A DNA stretch of 54,455 nt, taken from positions 1 to 54,455 of the forward strand of contig JAJRQF010000016.1 of assembly GCA_024280375.1 (NCBI GenBank), in the 5' to 3' direction. The stretch comes from Alphaproteobacteria bacterium. Lineage in GTDB: Bacteria > Pseudomonadota > Alphaproteobacteria > Rhizobiales > Rhizobiaceae. Both the position numbers and the translations under genes were made by a program. Below the pieces are notes generated by a model. The model made no database searches. It had not been told where the DNA came from and saw only the letters and a program-made list of their open reading frames with translations. Below are positions 27,232 through 37,557 of the stretch, in pieces (position 1 is the stretch's first letter; each line of letters begins with the position of its first letter).

Positions 27232-28434
27232 AACCGGGTTCCAAACGGCCTGCAATTTTTCCGGTTGGTGAAACTCGGAACCAACCGGTTTGCCTGAATT
27301 TTGCGCATCCATATGAAACCCAACCAACCGGGTGAGCAGCCTTTCCAAAGCAATACGCCCCTGGGCGCGGGCCAAATGCAAGCCAAGGCAGATATGCGGG
27401 CCGCTGGCAAATGCAATATGGCGGCGGTTATCCCGATCAATATCAAAATCTTCCGGGTTTTTAAAATAGCTCTCATCGTGATTGGCAGATGCCAGAACAC
27501 AGCTCACGATCGCGCCCTGCGGCAAGATAATGCCGCCGATCTTAGTTTCATTTTGCACATAACGGTGGGCCGATTGAACCGGCCCCTTCCAACGAACGGT
27601 TTCTTCAATTACTGCCGGGATTAGCGAGTGATCAGCCTTCACCCGATCAAAAATATCCGGTTGCGTGGAAAGCCCGTAGATAGCATTGAGAATAAGCGCC
27701 TCAACGGTTGAGATGCCACCAAACATGATTATCAGCATGTTATGGCGAATATCTTTGTCGCTTAACCTCTTTTCCGGCGCATCGCCAAGCAATTTGGTTA
27801 ATAAAGACGGCGGCGCATTCTGCTCACGGGCGCGATCAATTGCAGCTTGCATATGGTTATGGAACTGCGAAACTGACCTCTTTCCCGCCTGACGAGTATC
27901 TTCATCCCACCCGGTATTGGCGAGTGCGTGTTCAAAGTCATCATACCAGTTACGAAATATTTCTTCATCCGTTGGCGGCAGTCCAAACACATCCAGCATT
28001 GTCAGAATTGGCAGCCGGCTGGCGAATTTTTGCCGAATATCAACATCGCCATTTGATATAAATCCATCTATCAACCGGTCCGCATTGGCCGTAATACGCG
28101 CCTCAAGTTCATCAATTATGGTTTGGCGCATAAACTGCCCGCGATGCGGGTTTTTCATATGGCGGGCCTCATCACCGTCGACCGACATCATATGGTCGCC
28201 GAAAATATCATGCACTGTTGAGCGCTCATATCCGACACGAAAATTTTCTGCATCAGCCAATATCTGCTTGCAGCAATCATAGCGGGTGACGAAATACATT
28301 TGTTGCGCGGCAATGAAGCTTACCGGCTCGCTTTGGCGCAATTGTCGATAAACCTCATAGGGATTTTTCTCAAGCGCTTCTGGTGTGACCAAGTTGCCAA
28401 TCGGAAAATCATGCGGGTATCGGTTACGGGTCAT
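27226..28434 (-). CDS. Cytochrome P450
   Basis: The 402-residue soluble bacterial P450 has the heme-binding loop FASGPHICLGLHLAR with the heme ligand Cys349. The K-helix EETVR is near 282, and the I-helix segment is IIMFGGISTVEALIL. The usual acid-alcohol pair is not clearly present (ISTVE), so proton delivery may differ. There is no membrane anchor. No ferredoxin or ferredoxin reductase is encoded nearby, so it must use partners from elsewhere. It follows rnhA by seven bases and could be the last gene of the ispH-thrB-rnhA unit. The substrate is unknown. Confidence 0.93.
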   Translation of the reverse strand: MTRNRYPHDFPIGNLVTPEALEKNPYEVYRQLRQSEPVSFIAAQQMYFVTRYDCCKQILADAENFRVGYERSTVHDIFGDHMMSVDGDEARHMKNPHRGQFMRQTIIDELEARITANADRLIDGFISNGDVDIRQKFASRLPILTMLDVFGLPPTDEEIFRNWYDDFEHALANTGWDEDTRQAGKRSVSQFHNHMQAAIDRAREQNAPPSLLTKLLGDAPEKRLSDKDIRHNMLIIMFGGISTVEALILNAIYGLSTQPDIFDRVKADHSLIPAVIEETVRWKGPVQSAHRYVQNETKIGGIILPQGAIVSCVLASANHDESYFKNPEDFDIDRDNRRHIAFASGPHICLGLHLARAQGRIALERLLTRLVGFHMDAQNSGKPVGSEFHQPEKLQAVWNPVL

Positions 28435-28441
28435 ACGAAAT

Positions 28442-28930
28442 TTAAGCCATATATTCGTGCGGGTTGAACTCGCGCTTCTCCGACTTCTCAGGCTTATAAG
28501 GTTCCATGCCCATTCGGGCTAATTCATCGGCACGTTCGTTATTTTCGTCGCCCGCATGGCCCTTGACCCAGAACCACGCAACATCATGGCGCTGAATTGC
28601 CATATCCAGTTCACGCCACAAATCTTCGTTCTTGACCGGCTTTTTGGCAGAGGTGCGCCAGTTGTTTTTCTTCCAACTATCGATCCAGCCAAGAATGCCG
28701 CCACGCACATATTGGGAATCGGTATAGAGATCGACGCTACAACCATATTTTAGCGCTTTGAGTGATTCAATCGCGGCTTTTAATTCCATGCGATTATTTG
28801 TGGTATCAAGTTCACCGCCAGAAAGCTCTTTTGTGTGCTCACCAAATTTGAGAACGGCCCCCCAACCGCCAGGGCCGGGATTGGGCGAACAGGCACCATC
28901 TGTCCAGATTTCTACAGTCTTCATTTCCAT
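28442..28930 (-). CDS. rnhA: Ribonuclease HI
   Basis: The 162-residue enzyme cuts the RNA strand of RNA-DNA hybrids. The acidic active site is visible: Asp11 in [17 protein letters not shown], Glu49 in [10 protein letters not shown], Asp71 in YTDSQYV, and the last Asp in [10 protein letters not shown], with the catalytic-loop histidine in [10 protein letters not shown]. The start at 28930 is chosen because GGAG lies correctly spaced upstream; a longer form from 28951 would absorb that site. The gene follows thrB with 30 bp between the coding ends and precedes the P450. Confidence 0.97.
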   Translation of the reverse strand: MEMKTVEIWTDGACSPNPGPGGWGAVLKFGEHTKELSGGELDTTNNRMELKAAIESLKALKYGCSVDLYTDSQYVRGGILGWIDSWKKNNWRTSAKKPVKNEDLWRELDMAIQRHDVAWFWVKGHAGDENNERADELARMGMEPYKPEKSEKREFNPHEYMA

Positions 28931-28960
28931 GGCAGTTCTCCAAATACACAAATAACTAAG

Positions 28961-29923
28961 TCAGTACACACCATAGGCCCGGAAATTCGTTATTGTTTGG
29001 TGAAATTTTACTCTAGTAATGTATTCAATTGGGTCTTTTGGAACAACAACCGCAGATTTTGGAACATTTAGACAATCGTATACCCTCGTAAGTAGAAATC
29101 TAATTGCTGCGCCCCTTAATAAAATTGGTAGCGCCTGTTTTTCTTCATCGCTAAACTTCCGAATATTTTGGTAACCGAGCAGAAAACTTTCAGCTTTTCT
29201 CTGATTATATTGTCCATCATCGTCAAAACACCAGGCATTAATGCAAATTGCAGCATCATAGGCGAGCATATCATTGCAGGAAAAATAGAAATCAATAAAT
29301 CCGGATAATTCGCCCTTTAGGAAAAACACATTATCGGGAAAAAGATCAGCATGGATGATCCCCGTCGGCAGGGATGTCGGCCAGTTGTTCTCAAGATGAT
29401 TAAGCTCACCTTCAATAAGATGACCAAGCCCGGGCTCTATCGTATCCACTTCCCCGGCTGACAATTCATAAAGGGGTCGCCAGTCTTTCATCGTCAGTGA
29501 ATTTTTTCGGCTAAGCGCGAACCCCTTGGCAGCAAGGTGCATTTTTGCCACCCCGTCGCCCAACATCTCACAGTGATGGGGTGATGAATGGCTGATCGAT
29601 AGCCCGTCAAGAAACGTTACAATTGCAGCGGGCCGGCCAGACAAGGTGCCAAGTGCTTCACCCGATTTGTTGCGCACCGGCTCCGGGCAGCTGATACCAT
29701 TTTTATATAAATGGTCCATCAAACCAATGAAAAATGGCAAATCATCCGCATTTACCCGTTTTTCGTAAAGGGTTAGAATAAAATATCCAGCACTTGTGTG
29801 CAGCAGATAATTGCTGTTTTCAACACCCTCGGCGATGCCTTTAAATGACAACAAGTCGCCGATTTCATAACCCTTGAGAAATGTAATCAGCTCTTCGTCG
29901 TCGATATGAGTGTAGACCGCCAT
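28961..29923 (-). CDS. thrB: Homoserine kinase (aminoglycoside-phosphotransferase-like ThrB)
   Basis: The 320-residue kinase is of the APH fold, the form of homoserine kinase used by many alphaproteobacteria. The N-terminal FKGIAEGVENSNYLLHTSAG and LTLYEKRV give the nucleotide site. The Brenner-type catalytic loop is IIHADLFPDNVFF, and the metal-binding loop is SGFIDFYFSC. It phosphorylates homoserine for ThrC, encoded at 18.7 kb. Its ATG follows the ispH stop directly, and the ispH-thrB-rnhA order is familiar in Hyphomicrobiales. Confidence 0.95.
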   Translation of the reverse strand: MAVYTHIDDEELITFLKGYEIGDLLSFKGIAEGVENSNYLLHTSAGYFILTLYEKRVNADDLPFFIGLMDHLYKNGISCPEPVRNKSGEALGTLSGRPAAIVTFLDGLSISHSSPHHCEMLGDGVAKMHLAAKGFALSRKNSLTMKDWRPLYELSAGEVDTIEPGLGHLIEGELNHLENNWPTSLPTGIIHADLFPDNVFFLKGELSGFIDFYFSCNDMLAYDAAICINAWCFDDDGQYNQRKAESFLLGYQNIRKFSDEEKQALPILLRGAAIRFLLTRVYDCLNVPKSAVVVPKDPIEYITRVKFHQTITNFRAYGVY

Positions 29924-30919
29924 TTAGAGAGCTCCATTTACAAAAGCCATGTCACTACCCTCAAGCGGGGTCTGGCGCAGTTCTCGCATGACCAGAAACT
30001 CTTCGTCTTCAACAGTGGTTTCCGCCAACTCTATGGCTGCATTAAATCTGGATTTAAAGCTCTCCAAAATGGCTTCGATCAATACCTCTGGCGCTGATGC
30101 ACCTGCAGAAATACCAATTTTCATCCGTTCATCAATTTCATCCCAGGGAATTTCATTCTCGTTTTGAACCAGCATGGCGCGTTTGGCACCAGATCGTTCG
30201 GCTACCTCGACCAGCCTTCGAGAATTGGATGAATTGGGTGCCCCCACCACAAAGAAAAAATCACAACCGGGAGCGGCCGCTTTAACCGCCTCCTGCCGGT
30301 TTGTGGTGGCATAGCAGATGGATTCAGCTGAAGGTGCTGCGAGATCAGTAAAGCGTTCTTTCAACCGTGTGATAATATCTGCCGTATCATCGACCGAAAG
30401 CGTTGTCTGGGTCACATATCCCAGGGACTGGCCATTTTTGGCCTGAAAATTATCGGCATCCCCTACGGTCTCAACCAGTGATACCGTACCGGGCGGTAAT
30501 TGCCCCATCGTGCCTATAACTTCCGGATGGCCCTGATGGCCGATCAGCAATACATGGCGGCCACGCTTAAGGTGAAGCAGTGCCTGTTTGTGTACCTTTG
30601 AAACCAGTGGGCAGGTCGCATCAAGAAATTTCAGATTGCGCTTTTTTGCGGCCTCCGGCACGGATTTGGGAACCCCGTGGGCGGAAAATATAACCGGCTG
30701 ACCGGTTTCCGGAATTTCAGATAATGTATCAACAAATACCGCGCCCTTGGCCTCCAGCCCTTCGACCACATAGCGGTTGTGCACAATTTCGTGCCGGACA
30801 TATACCGGCGCGCCATATTTTTTCAATGCCAGAACGACGATCTGTATCGCCCGGTCAACGCCTGCACAAAATCCGCGAGGACCACATAATAATACGGTCA
30901 TTGGTGGTTTTTCGATCAT
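29924..30919 (-). CDS. ispH: 4-hydroxy-3-methylbut-2-enyl diphosphate reductase
   Basis: The 331-residue iron-sulfur enzyme performs the last step of the MEP isoprenoid pathway, giving IPP and DMAPP. The three cluster cysteines are Cys18 (PRGFCAGVDRA), Cys103 (DATCPLVSKVH) and Cys202 (ICYATTNRQ). The active-site glutamate is in IGHQGHPEVIGTMGQ. The PNSSNSRRLVEVA motif binds the diphosphate. The length is normal. It lies 37 bp after the SURF1 stop on the same strand and abuts thrB. Confidence 0.97.
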   Translation of the reverse strand: MIEKPPMTVLLCGPRGFCAGVDRAIQIVVLALKKYGAPVYVRHEIVHNRYVVEGLEAKGAVFVDTLSEIPETGQPVIFSAHGVPKSVPEAAKKRNLKFLDATCPLVSKVHKQALLHLKRGRHVLLIGHQGHPEVIGTMGQLPPGTVSLVETVGDADNFQAKNGQSLGYVTQTTLSVDDTADIITRLKERFTDLAAPSAESICYATTNRQEAVKAAAPGCDFFFVVGAPNSSNSRRLVEVAERSGAKRAMLVQNENEIPWDEIDERMKIGISAGASAPEVLIEAILESFKSRFNAAIELAETTVEDEEFLVMRELRQTPLEGSDMAFVNGAL

Positions 30920-30956
30920 CTGCTCGCCTTGCGGAATGGGTCATAAACTCATGGAA

Positions 30957-31721
30957 TCAAATTGTTCCACGCCTTCGTTTAAACATGAAAATACCGCCAA
31001 CAACAAGCAATGCACCCGCAAGGCCATACCATGTTACCGCATATTGCAAATGGCTGTTTGGAAAATTGATCAGCGTTACACCGCCCTTTGGCCAATTGCC
31101 CGGATTGGGGGCATCATCGGCATCAATGAAAAAGGGCACTAACTTCCGTTTCATTTTGAAGCCGGATTGGGCAAACATTTCGCTCATGCTTTTCCAATAA
31201 TAGACATTTTTTTTAAGATCATTATTGGGCACAAAGCTATTGGGTTTTGTGGCCGGTGCGGAACGTGCAAGCCCGACAATTTCCACCACTCCCCCGACTT
31301 GACCTTTTAAGCGGGTTGATGGGTCTTTTCCCTGATCGGGTACAAACCCGCGATTGACCAAAACGATGCTGCCATCTTCACGCTCCAGCGGGGTGTAGAC
31401 AAACCAGCCGGTCGAGGATTTATGGGTTGCGAAAAAATACTGCTCTTTATCGTGGAAAAACTTACCCCGTACTTTGACAGGACGGTATTCCAGATCTTCG
31501 CCGTTTTTTTGCAATTCAGCAATTTGATCAACGCTCAAGGGCGGCATGTTGAGATTTTTCTCAACTCTGGCAATCATTGCCTCTTTCCAGCCAAGCCGCT
31601 TTACCTGCCATGTGCCCAATGCACTTAGGAACAAAAATCCCGACAGAATGCACAAAGGCAAAATTAGGCTTTTCCATCCGCCTTTTTGTACTGATTTTTC
31701 AGATGTGGCTTGCTCACTCAT
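30957..31721 (-). CDS. SURF1-family cytochrome oxidase assembly protein
   Basis: The 254-residue inner-membrane protein has two membrane helices, LILPLCILSGFLFLSALGTWQV near the N-terminus and TWYGLAGALLVVGGIFMFKRR at the end, around a periplasmic domain. Family landmarks are LGTWQVKRLGWKEAMI, YRPVKVRGKFFH, VLVNRGFVP and the final HLQYAVTWYGLA. SURF1 helps insert heme a into subunit I of cytochrome c oxidase. Its start overlaps the DUF983 stop by eight bases, placing it at the end of the cta cluster. Confidence 0.95.
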   Translation of the reverse strand: MSEQATSEKSVQKGGWKSLILPLCILSGFLFLSALGTWQVKRLGWKEAMIARVEKNLNMPPLSVDQIAELQKNGEDLEYRPVKVRGKFFHDKEQYFFATHKSSTGWFVYTPLEREDGSIVLVNRGFVPDQGKDPSTRLKGQVGGVVEIVGLARSAPATKPNSFVPNNDLKKNVYYWKSMSEMFAQSGFKMKRKLVPFFIDADDAPNPGNWPKGGVTLINFPNSHLQYAVTWYGLAGALLVVGGIFMFKRRRGTI

Positions 31722-32094
31722 CTAATTCACCCTGACTTGCATTGTTGGTATATTGCTGGGCAATCAACATGGCTTTAATAACCCGCATAGAATAAATTCC
31801 CAGCCCGGAAATCAACGGCAACCACAATATGATATGTACCCACACCGGTGGCTCAAATGTATTTTCAACAATCAATGCCAGGCCCAGGACAACAAAGCCC
31901 AGCAACATGATGACGAATACAGCCGGGCCATCACCCGCATCAATAAATGAATAATCAAGCCTGCATGCATTGCACTGTTCGGCAGGCTCCAGCAAGCCAT
32001 CATATAATTTACCCTCGCCGCACCGCGGGCAGCAGGCGCTGAAACCTACCTTAAGAGTAGAGACTGGTGGGAAGTGTGTATGATCAGATGCCAT
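31714..32094 (-). CDS. DUF983 family protein of the cytochrome oxidase cluster
   Basis: The 126-residue protein starts with a zinc-ribbon-like pair of CxxC motifs (CCPRCGEGKLYDG and QCNACRLDY). Two membrane helices follow (PAVFVIMLLGFVVLGLALIV and VWVHIILWLPLISGLGIY). This is the DUF983 pattern, regularly found between ctaE and SURF1 in alphaproteobacteria. A role in oxidase assembly is inferred from this constant position. It is separated from ctaE by a strong terminator-like hairpin and overlaps SURF1 by eight bases. Confidence 0.9.
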   Translation of the reverse strand: MASDHTHFPPVSTLKVGFSACCPRCGEGKLYDGLLEPAEQCNACRLDYSFIDAGDGPAVFVIMLLGFVVLGLALIVENTFEPPVWVHIILWLPLISGLGIYSMRVIKAMLIAQQYTNNASQGELDE

Positions 32095-32119
32095 TATTCA
32101 TTACCGTTATTTGACCAGC

Positions 32120-32151
32120 AAAAAGGGCGGCCTGAAACTCAAAACCGCCCT
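32120..32151 (-). terminator. Intrinsic terminator after ctaE
   Basis: Read leftwards, AGGGCGG and CCGCCCT form a perfect seven-pair GC-rich stem, followed by TTTTT. It lies 24 bp after the ctaE stop and before the DUF983 gene. It should end or attenuate transcription of the oxidase operon ahead of DUF983-SURF1. Confidence 0.75.
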
Positions 32152-32175
32152 CTTTGATATTACATTAATGAGGTG

Positions 32176-33051
32176 CTAGTGCGCGATTGTTGCGCCCCAT
32201 GAACCCCATATATAGACTGCAAAAAACAGGAACAGCCATACAACATCAACGAAATGCCAGTACCAGGCAGCGGCTTCAAAACCGAAATGCTGCTCCGGTG
32301 TGAAGTGGCCTTTCATCGAACGGAAGAGACATACAATCAAGAAGATTGTACCCACCAGAACGTGGAAGCCGTGGAAACCGGTCGCCATATAGAATGTGGC
32401 GCCATATATAGAACCACTGAATGCGAATGGTGCATACACATATTCATAGACCTGCACGGATGTGAAAAGAATGCCCAATACGATTGTTAAGGTTAGCCCC
32501 CAGATGAGGCCTTTGCGATCGTTATTCAGCAATGCGTGGTGTGCCCAGGTTACCGTGGTGCCTGAAAGCAACAATGTAATGGTGTTGAACAATGGCAAAT
32601 GCAGTGGATCAAGCACATCAGTACCAACTGGCGGCCATTGGCCACCGGTAAATTCTGTGCGTGCAACCTGTATGGCCTCATCAGCAAAAAGACTTGCGTC
32701 GAAAAATGCCCAGAACCAGGCCACAAAGAACATGACCTCGGATGCGATGAACATGATCATGCCATAGCGAAGGTGAATTGCAACCACCTTGGTGTGGTCA
32801 CCCGCATGGGCTTCCTTAATGGTATCGCTCCACCAGCCAAACATTGTGTAAAGCACGACAGCTACACCCACATAAAACAACCAGGGGCCGGCAATGTTTA
32901 CGCCGAGCATGATCACTTCTTCACCCTTAAGGTCGCGCATCAGGCCAACGGCGCCGATCGCCATAAGAAATCCGCCAATGCCACCAATCAGCGGCCATGG
33001 ACTTGGGTCTACAATGTGATAATCGTGATTTTTTGCATGGGCATCAGCCAT
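32176..33051 (-). CDS. ctaE: Cytochrome c oxidase subunit III
   Basis: The 291-residue membrane protein has seven hydrophobic helices. Landmarks are HDYHIVDPSPWPL at the start, FIASEVMFFVAWFWAFFDAS, WPPVGTDVLDPLHLPLFNT, ATGFHGFHVLVGTIFL and AAWYWHFVDVVWLFLF. I chose the ATG at 33051 because GGGAG lies seven bases upstream; an ATG at 33081 is in frame but would add ten residues not typical of the family. It follows ctaG in the cluster and is closed by a terminator. Confidence 0.97.
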   Translation of the reverse strand: MADAHAKNHDYHIVDPSPWPLIGGIGGFLMAIGAVGLMRDLKGEEVIMLGVNIAGPWLFYVGVAVVLYTMFGWWSDTIKEAHAGDHTKVVAIHLRYGMIMFIASEVMFFVAWFWAFFDASLFADEAIQVARTEFTGGQWPPVGTDVLDPLHLPLFNTITLLLSGTTVTWAHHALLNNDRKGLIWGLTLTIVLGILFTSVQVYEYVYAPFAFSGSIYGATFYMATGFHGFHVLVGTIFLIVCLFRSMKGHFTPEQHFGFEAAAWYWHFVDVVWLFLFFAVYIWGSWGATIAH

Positions 33052-33105
33052 GATTTGCTCCCAGTTCTCTTCGTGTTCCATACCACTTTATTAAAAGCGA
33101 TATAA

Positions 33106-33801
33106 TTATTGCAGTTTCTTCGACAGTTCAGAAGAATTGCCGAGTGTTAAATTTGCGGTTACCGGCTCCACTTTAGCCTCGGTGTTATTTAATTCCGTGG
33201 TTTTTTCGTCTTCATCCGGTTCTTGTTGGTAGAATGTATAGGACAAAGTAATGATCGTTGCTTTGCTCATTAGCGGATCATTTTCAATATCGGGATCAAT
33301 GAAAAACAGAACCGGCATTTCCACTTGCTCGCCTGGCTTCAATGTTTGTTCGGTGAAACAAAAACACTCGATCTTGTTAAAATACTGGCCTGCCGCCTGC
33401 GGGCTAACATTAAAAGAAGCCTCGCCGGTGGAAATTTTATTTCCGACATTTTTGGCAAGAAATATTGCGGTCACTTTTTCGCCAAGACGCAGTTTAATCG
33501 AGCGTTGCTTGGGCTTGAAGCTCCAGTTCAGATCCTGCGAAATATTGGAATCAAAGCTCACTGTAATTACAGTATCAGACACTTTACCGGTAAAATCTTC
33601 GGCCTTTTGAGTGGTGCCACCATATCCGGTAACCTGACAAAACAGCCGATAAAGCGGGACGGATGCGTAGGAAAGCCCCAACATGCCGCCGACAAAACCC
33701 AGACAAATAAGGGCAACGCTCAAATTTATGCGAAACTTGCTATCCGCAATAGTTTTTTGCGGTGCTGTTTTGACGGCATCTTTGTTGGGTTGTGTAGACA
33801 T
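33106..33801 (-). CDS. ctaG: Cytochrome c oxidase assembly protein CtaG/Cox11
   Basis: The 231-residue protein has one N-terminal membrane helix (INLSVALICLGFVGGMLGLSYA) and a periplasmic copper-binding domain. The copper site CFCF lies in NKIECFCFTEQTL, with a further conserved Cys in LYRLFCQVTGYGG. It delivers copper to the CuB site of subunit I. The C-terminus is extended with an acidic, Thr/Asn-rich tail of about 45 residues. It lies between coxF and ctaE, in the usual order. Confidence 0.95.
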   Translation of the reverse strand: MSTQPNKDAVKTAPQKTIADSKFRINLSVALICLGFVGGMLGLSYASVPLYRLFCQVTGYGGTTQKAEDFTGKVSDTVITVSFDSNISQDLNWSFKPKQRSIKLRLGEKVTAIFLAKNVGNKISTGEASFNVSPQAAGQYFNKIECFCFTEQTLKPGEQVEMPVLFFIDPDIENDPLMSKATIITLSYTFYQQEPDEDEKTTELNNTEAKVEPVTANLTLGNSSELSKKLQ

Positions 33802-33815
33802 TGATTGCTTTCACT

Positions 33816-33983
33816 CTAACCGGTTTTTGCAAGCATAGCTTCGCCGAATTTTACCCAGGTCATGACATAAAACAGAACAACCAAACCTCCGCAAACAAGA
33901 CCAATTGCAATATTTCGACTGCGCCGGGATTTAGCCTGCTCTTCTGTTAAGGTAATTGTTTCCAGCTCTTCAGACATGCTCAT
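33816..33983 (-). CDS. coxF: CoxF-like small membrane protein of the oxidase cluster
   Basis: A 55-residue frame read leftwards between ctaB and ctaG. It begins [18 protein letters not shown], has a basic SRRSRN patch, and then one membrane helix ([19 protein letters not shown]) with the ending [12 protein letters not shown]. Its ATG overlaps the ctaB stop as ATGA, and AGGA lies upstream. Short proteins of this design in this position are annotated as CoxF in Hyphomicrobiales. The function is presumed to be oxidase assembly or a small subunit. Confidence 0.8.
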   Translation of the reverse strand: MSMSEELETITLTEEQAKSRRSRNIAIGLVCGGLVVLFYVMTWVKFGEAMLAKTG

Positions 33984-34924
33984 ACCATTCCTAACAATGC
34001 GGTTACTTTGGGCAACAGAGCCTCAACCATCAGTGATGCGTAAAGCACAAACAGATAGAGGATCGAAAACCCAAATAATTTTTTGGCCGGCAACATCTTG
34101 CGATCTGCCTCGTCCATTTTGAACACCCGGTAGGCAAACCAGACGAAAGCCACACCAAATGCGGCGGCAATTACACCATAGGCAATGCTGGCAAACCCCA
34201 ACATCCATGGCGATACACCAAGTGGGGCCACGACCAATGAATAGGCAAGTATCTGCTTTTTGGTCGATGCTTCACCTGCCACATTTGGCATCATTGGGAT
34301 TGCGGCGCGCTTGTAATCTTCTGCCTTAAACAAGGCCAATGCCCAAAAATGCGGCGGGGTCCAGATGAAGATTATGGCAAATAAAACAACGCTTTCAAGG
34401 CTTACGGAGCCGGTTACAGCGGCCCAGCCAATCATTGGGGGAAAAGCACCTGCCGCACCACCAATGACAATGTTTTGCGGTGTGGCGCGTTTCAGCCACA
34501 TTGAATAGACAACCGCGTAATAAAATATCGTGAAGGCCAGCAAGAATGCGGCAAACCAGTTTATGGCCAGCCCAAATGTAATCACCGAGAAGGCTGATAA
34601 AAACAAACCGAAGCCCAGGGCTTCCTGTCGGGTTATCTTACCGGATGGAATTGGCCTTGATGCGGTGCGTGACATGATTGCATCAATATCAGCATCATAC
34701 CACATGTTGAGCGCGCCAGATGCACCGGCACCTATTGCAATGCAAAGAATAGAGACGGCGCCAAGAACAGGATCAATTGAGCCGGGCGCAACAAGCAACC
34801 CGACAAGTGCTGTAAACACCACCAGCGACATGACACGCGGTTTTAGCAAGGCAAAATAATCTCCCGGCATTGCCGATGAGATTCTAACTTCCTCGTATGG
34901 TGTATGATCCTCAATCACTGACAT
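33980..34924 (-). CDS. ctaB: Protoheme IX farnesyltransferase (heme O synthase)
   Basis: The 314-residue polytopic prenyltransferase of the UbiA superfamily attaches farnesyl to heme b, the first step to heme a. The first Asp-rich motif is [20 protein letters not shown] near residues 88-107. The second conserved loop is [24 protein letters not shown]. It lies between ctaD and coxF. A strong hairpin in the ctaD-ctaB gap (34960-34992) may set relative expression. Confidence 0.96.
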   Translation of the reverse strand: MSVIEDHTPYEEVRISSAMPGDYFALLKPRVMSLVVFTALVGLLVAPGSIDPVLGAVSILCIAIGAGASGALNMWYDADIDAIMSRTASRPIPSGKITRQEALGFGLFLSAFSVITFGLAINWFAAFLLAFTIFYYAVVYSMWLKRATPQNIVIGGAAGAFPPMIGWAAVTGSVSLESVVLFAIIFIWTPPHFWALALFKAEDYKRAAIPMMPNVAGEASTKKQILAYSLVVAPLGVSPWMLGFASIAYGVIAAAFGVAFVWFAYRVFKMDEADRKMLPAKKLFGFSILYLFVLYASLMVEALLPKVTALLGMV

Positions 34925-34959
34925 TTGTCTGGCTTTCGCTTCAGGTCAATTTGGTTGAA

Positions 34960-34992
34960 TTCCGGGCCAAGAAGCAAGCTCAAGGCCCGGAA
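34960..34992 (-). terminator. Strong hairpin between ctaD and ctaB
   Basis: TTCCGGGCC and GGCCCGGAA form a perfect nine-pair stem with a 15-base loop, starting nine bases after the ctaD stop. No U-run follows, so it may be an mRNA-stabilising or processing structure rather than a full terminator. Confidence 0.5.
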
Positions 34993-35000
34993 CAGATATC

Positions 35001-36623
<1,623 letters not shown>

Positions 36624-36648
36624 TTATACTTAGCCAAAACCCGCAAGC

Positions 36649-37557
36649 CTATTTGTTTGCGAGTTGAATTGATTTTCTAGATTTGATCGAAGCCATCAGT
36701 GCCTTGTTTGCACCTTCAAGATCATCATCAGCAGCGGCCTGTTGCCACGTCTTAAACTGATCTTCGGAAACAACACGAATGGCGATAGGCATAAAAGCAT
36801 GATCCTTGCCGCAAAGCTCGGAACACTGGCCATAGTAAAGGCCTTCTTTCTCGGCAATAAACCAGGTTTCGTTCAAACGACCTGGCACCGCATCCATTTT
36901 CAGTCCAAATGCAGGCATTGCAAAATTATGCAAAACATCTGAAGCAGTAACCAAAACCCGAATATGCTTGTTAACCGGTACAACCAACTCATTGTCCACG
37001 GCTAGCAGACGTGGATATTTGGCCAGATCGGTCTTGCCATATTCTTCGCGCTCGGAAACGGCTTCCGCCTTGGATTCTTCCGTGCCATCGTCGCGTCCAA
37101 TCAAAACCGATTCATACGATATTTCATCGCCGGTTTGATATTCATATCCCCAATACCACTGGTAACCGGTCGCTTTAATCGTAATATCAGGCGCTGTCGG
37201 CGGTGTATATTGAGCGGTCAGCAGTTTGAATGATGGTAATGAAAGAGCGACCAATATGACCACTGGACCGAGTGTCCAGATAACTTCAATCAAAGAGTTA
37301 TGGCTGGTTTTTGATGGCGTAGGATTGGACTTGGCATTGAACCTGATTGCCACAATAGCCAATAAAATCACCACGAAAATGGTAATTGGAATCATGAACC
37401 ACAAAGTATATTCGTCAAATGCTTCAATTCTGCGCATCATTTCCGAACCGGCTGGCTGATGCCAAATTTGCCAATCTGTCAATGCGGCCGATGCCGTTCC
37501 CACAACACTCAGAATTCCGGCACCAAAAGCCGCAAATCCCGTGATCTTCTTTATCAC
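36649..37557 (-). CDS. ctaC: Cytochrome c oxidase subunit II
   Basis: The 302-residue protein starts at a GTG (37557), with GGGAG eight bases upstream. This start gives a proper signal peptide (IKKITGFAAFGAGILSVVG, ASAA cleavage region); an ATG at 37635 would add 26 residues of unlikely sequence. Two membrane helices follow, then the CuA domain with ASDVLHNFAMP and CSELCGKDHAFMPI carrying the Cys, His and Met ligands. The aromatic cytochrome c entry patch is ATGYQWYWGYEY. It is the first gene of the cta cluster, read leftwards. Confidence 0.97.
   Translation of the reverse strand: MIKKITGFAAFGAGILSVVGTASAALTDWQIWHQPAGSEMMRRIEAFDEYTLWFMIPITIFVVILLAIVAIRFNAKSNPTPSKTSHNSLIEVIWTLGPVVILVALSLPSFKLLTAQYTPPTAPDITIKATGYQWYWGYEYQTGDEISYESVLIGRDDGTEESKAEAVSEREEYGKTDLAKYPRLLAVDNELVVPVNKHIRVLVTASDVLHNFAMPAFGLKMDAVPGRLNETWFIAEKEGLYYGQCSELCGKDHAFMPIAIRVVSEDQFKTWQQAAADDDLEGANKALMASIKSRKSIQLANK

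Noticed and set aside
25146-31000. Biosynthetic gene cluster around the P450
   Set aside because: All neighbours are housekeeping genes and no core biosynthetic enzyme or tailoring partner is present.
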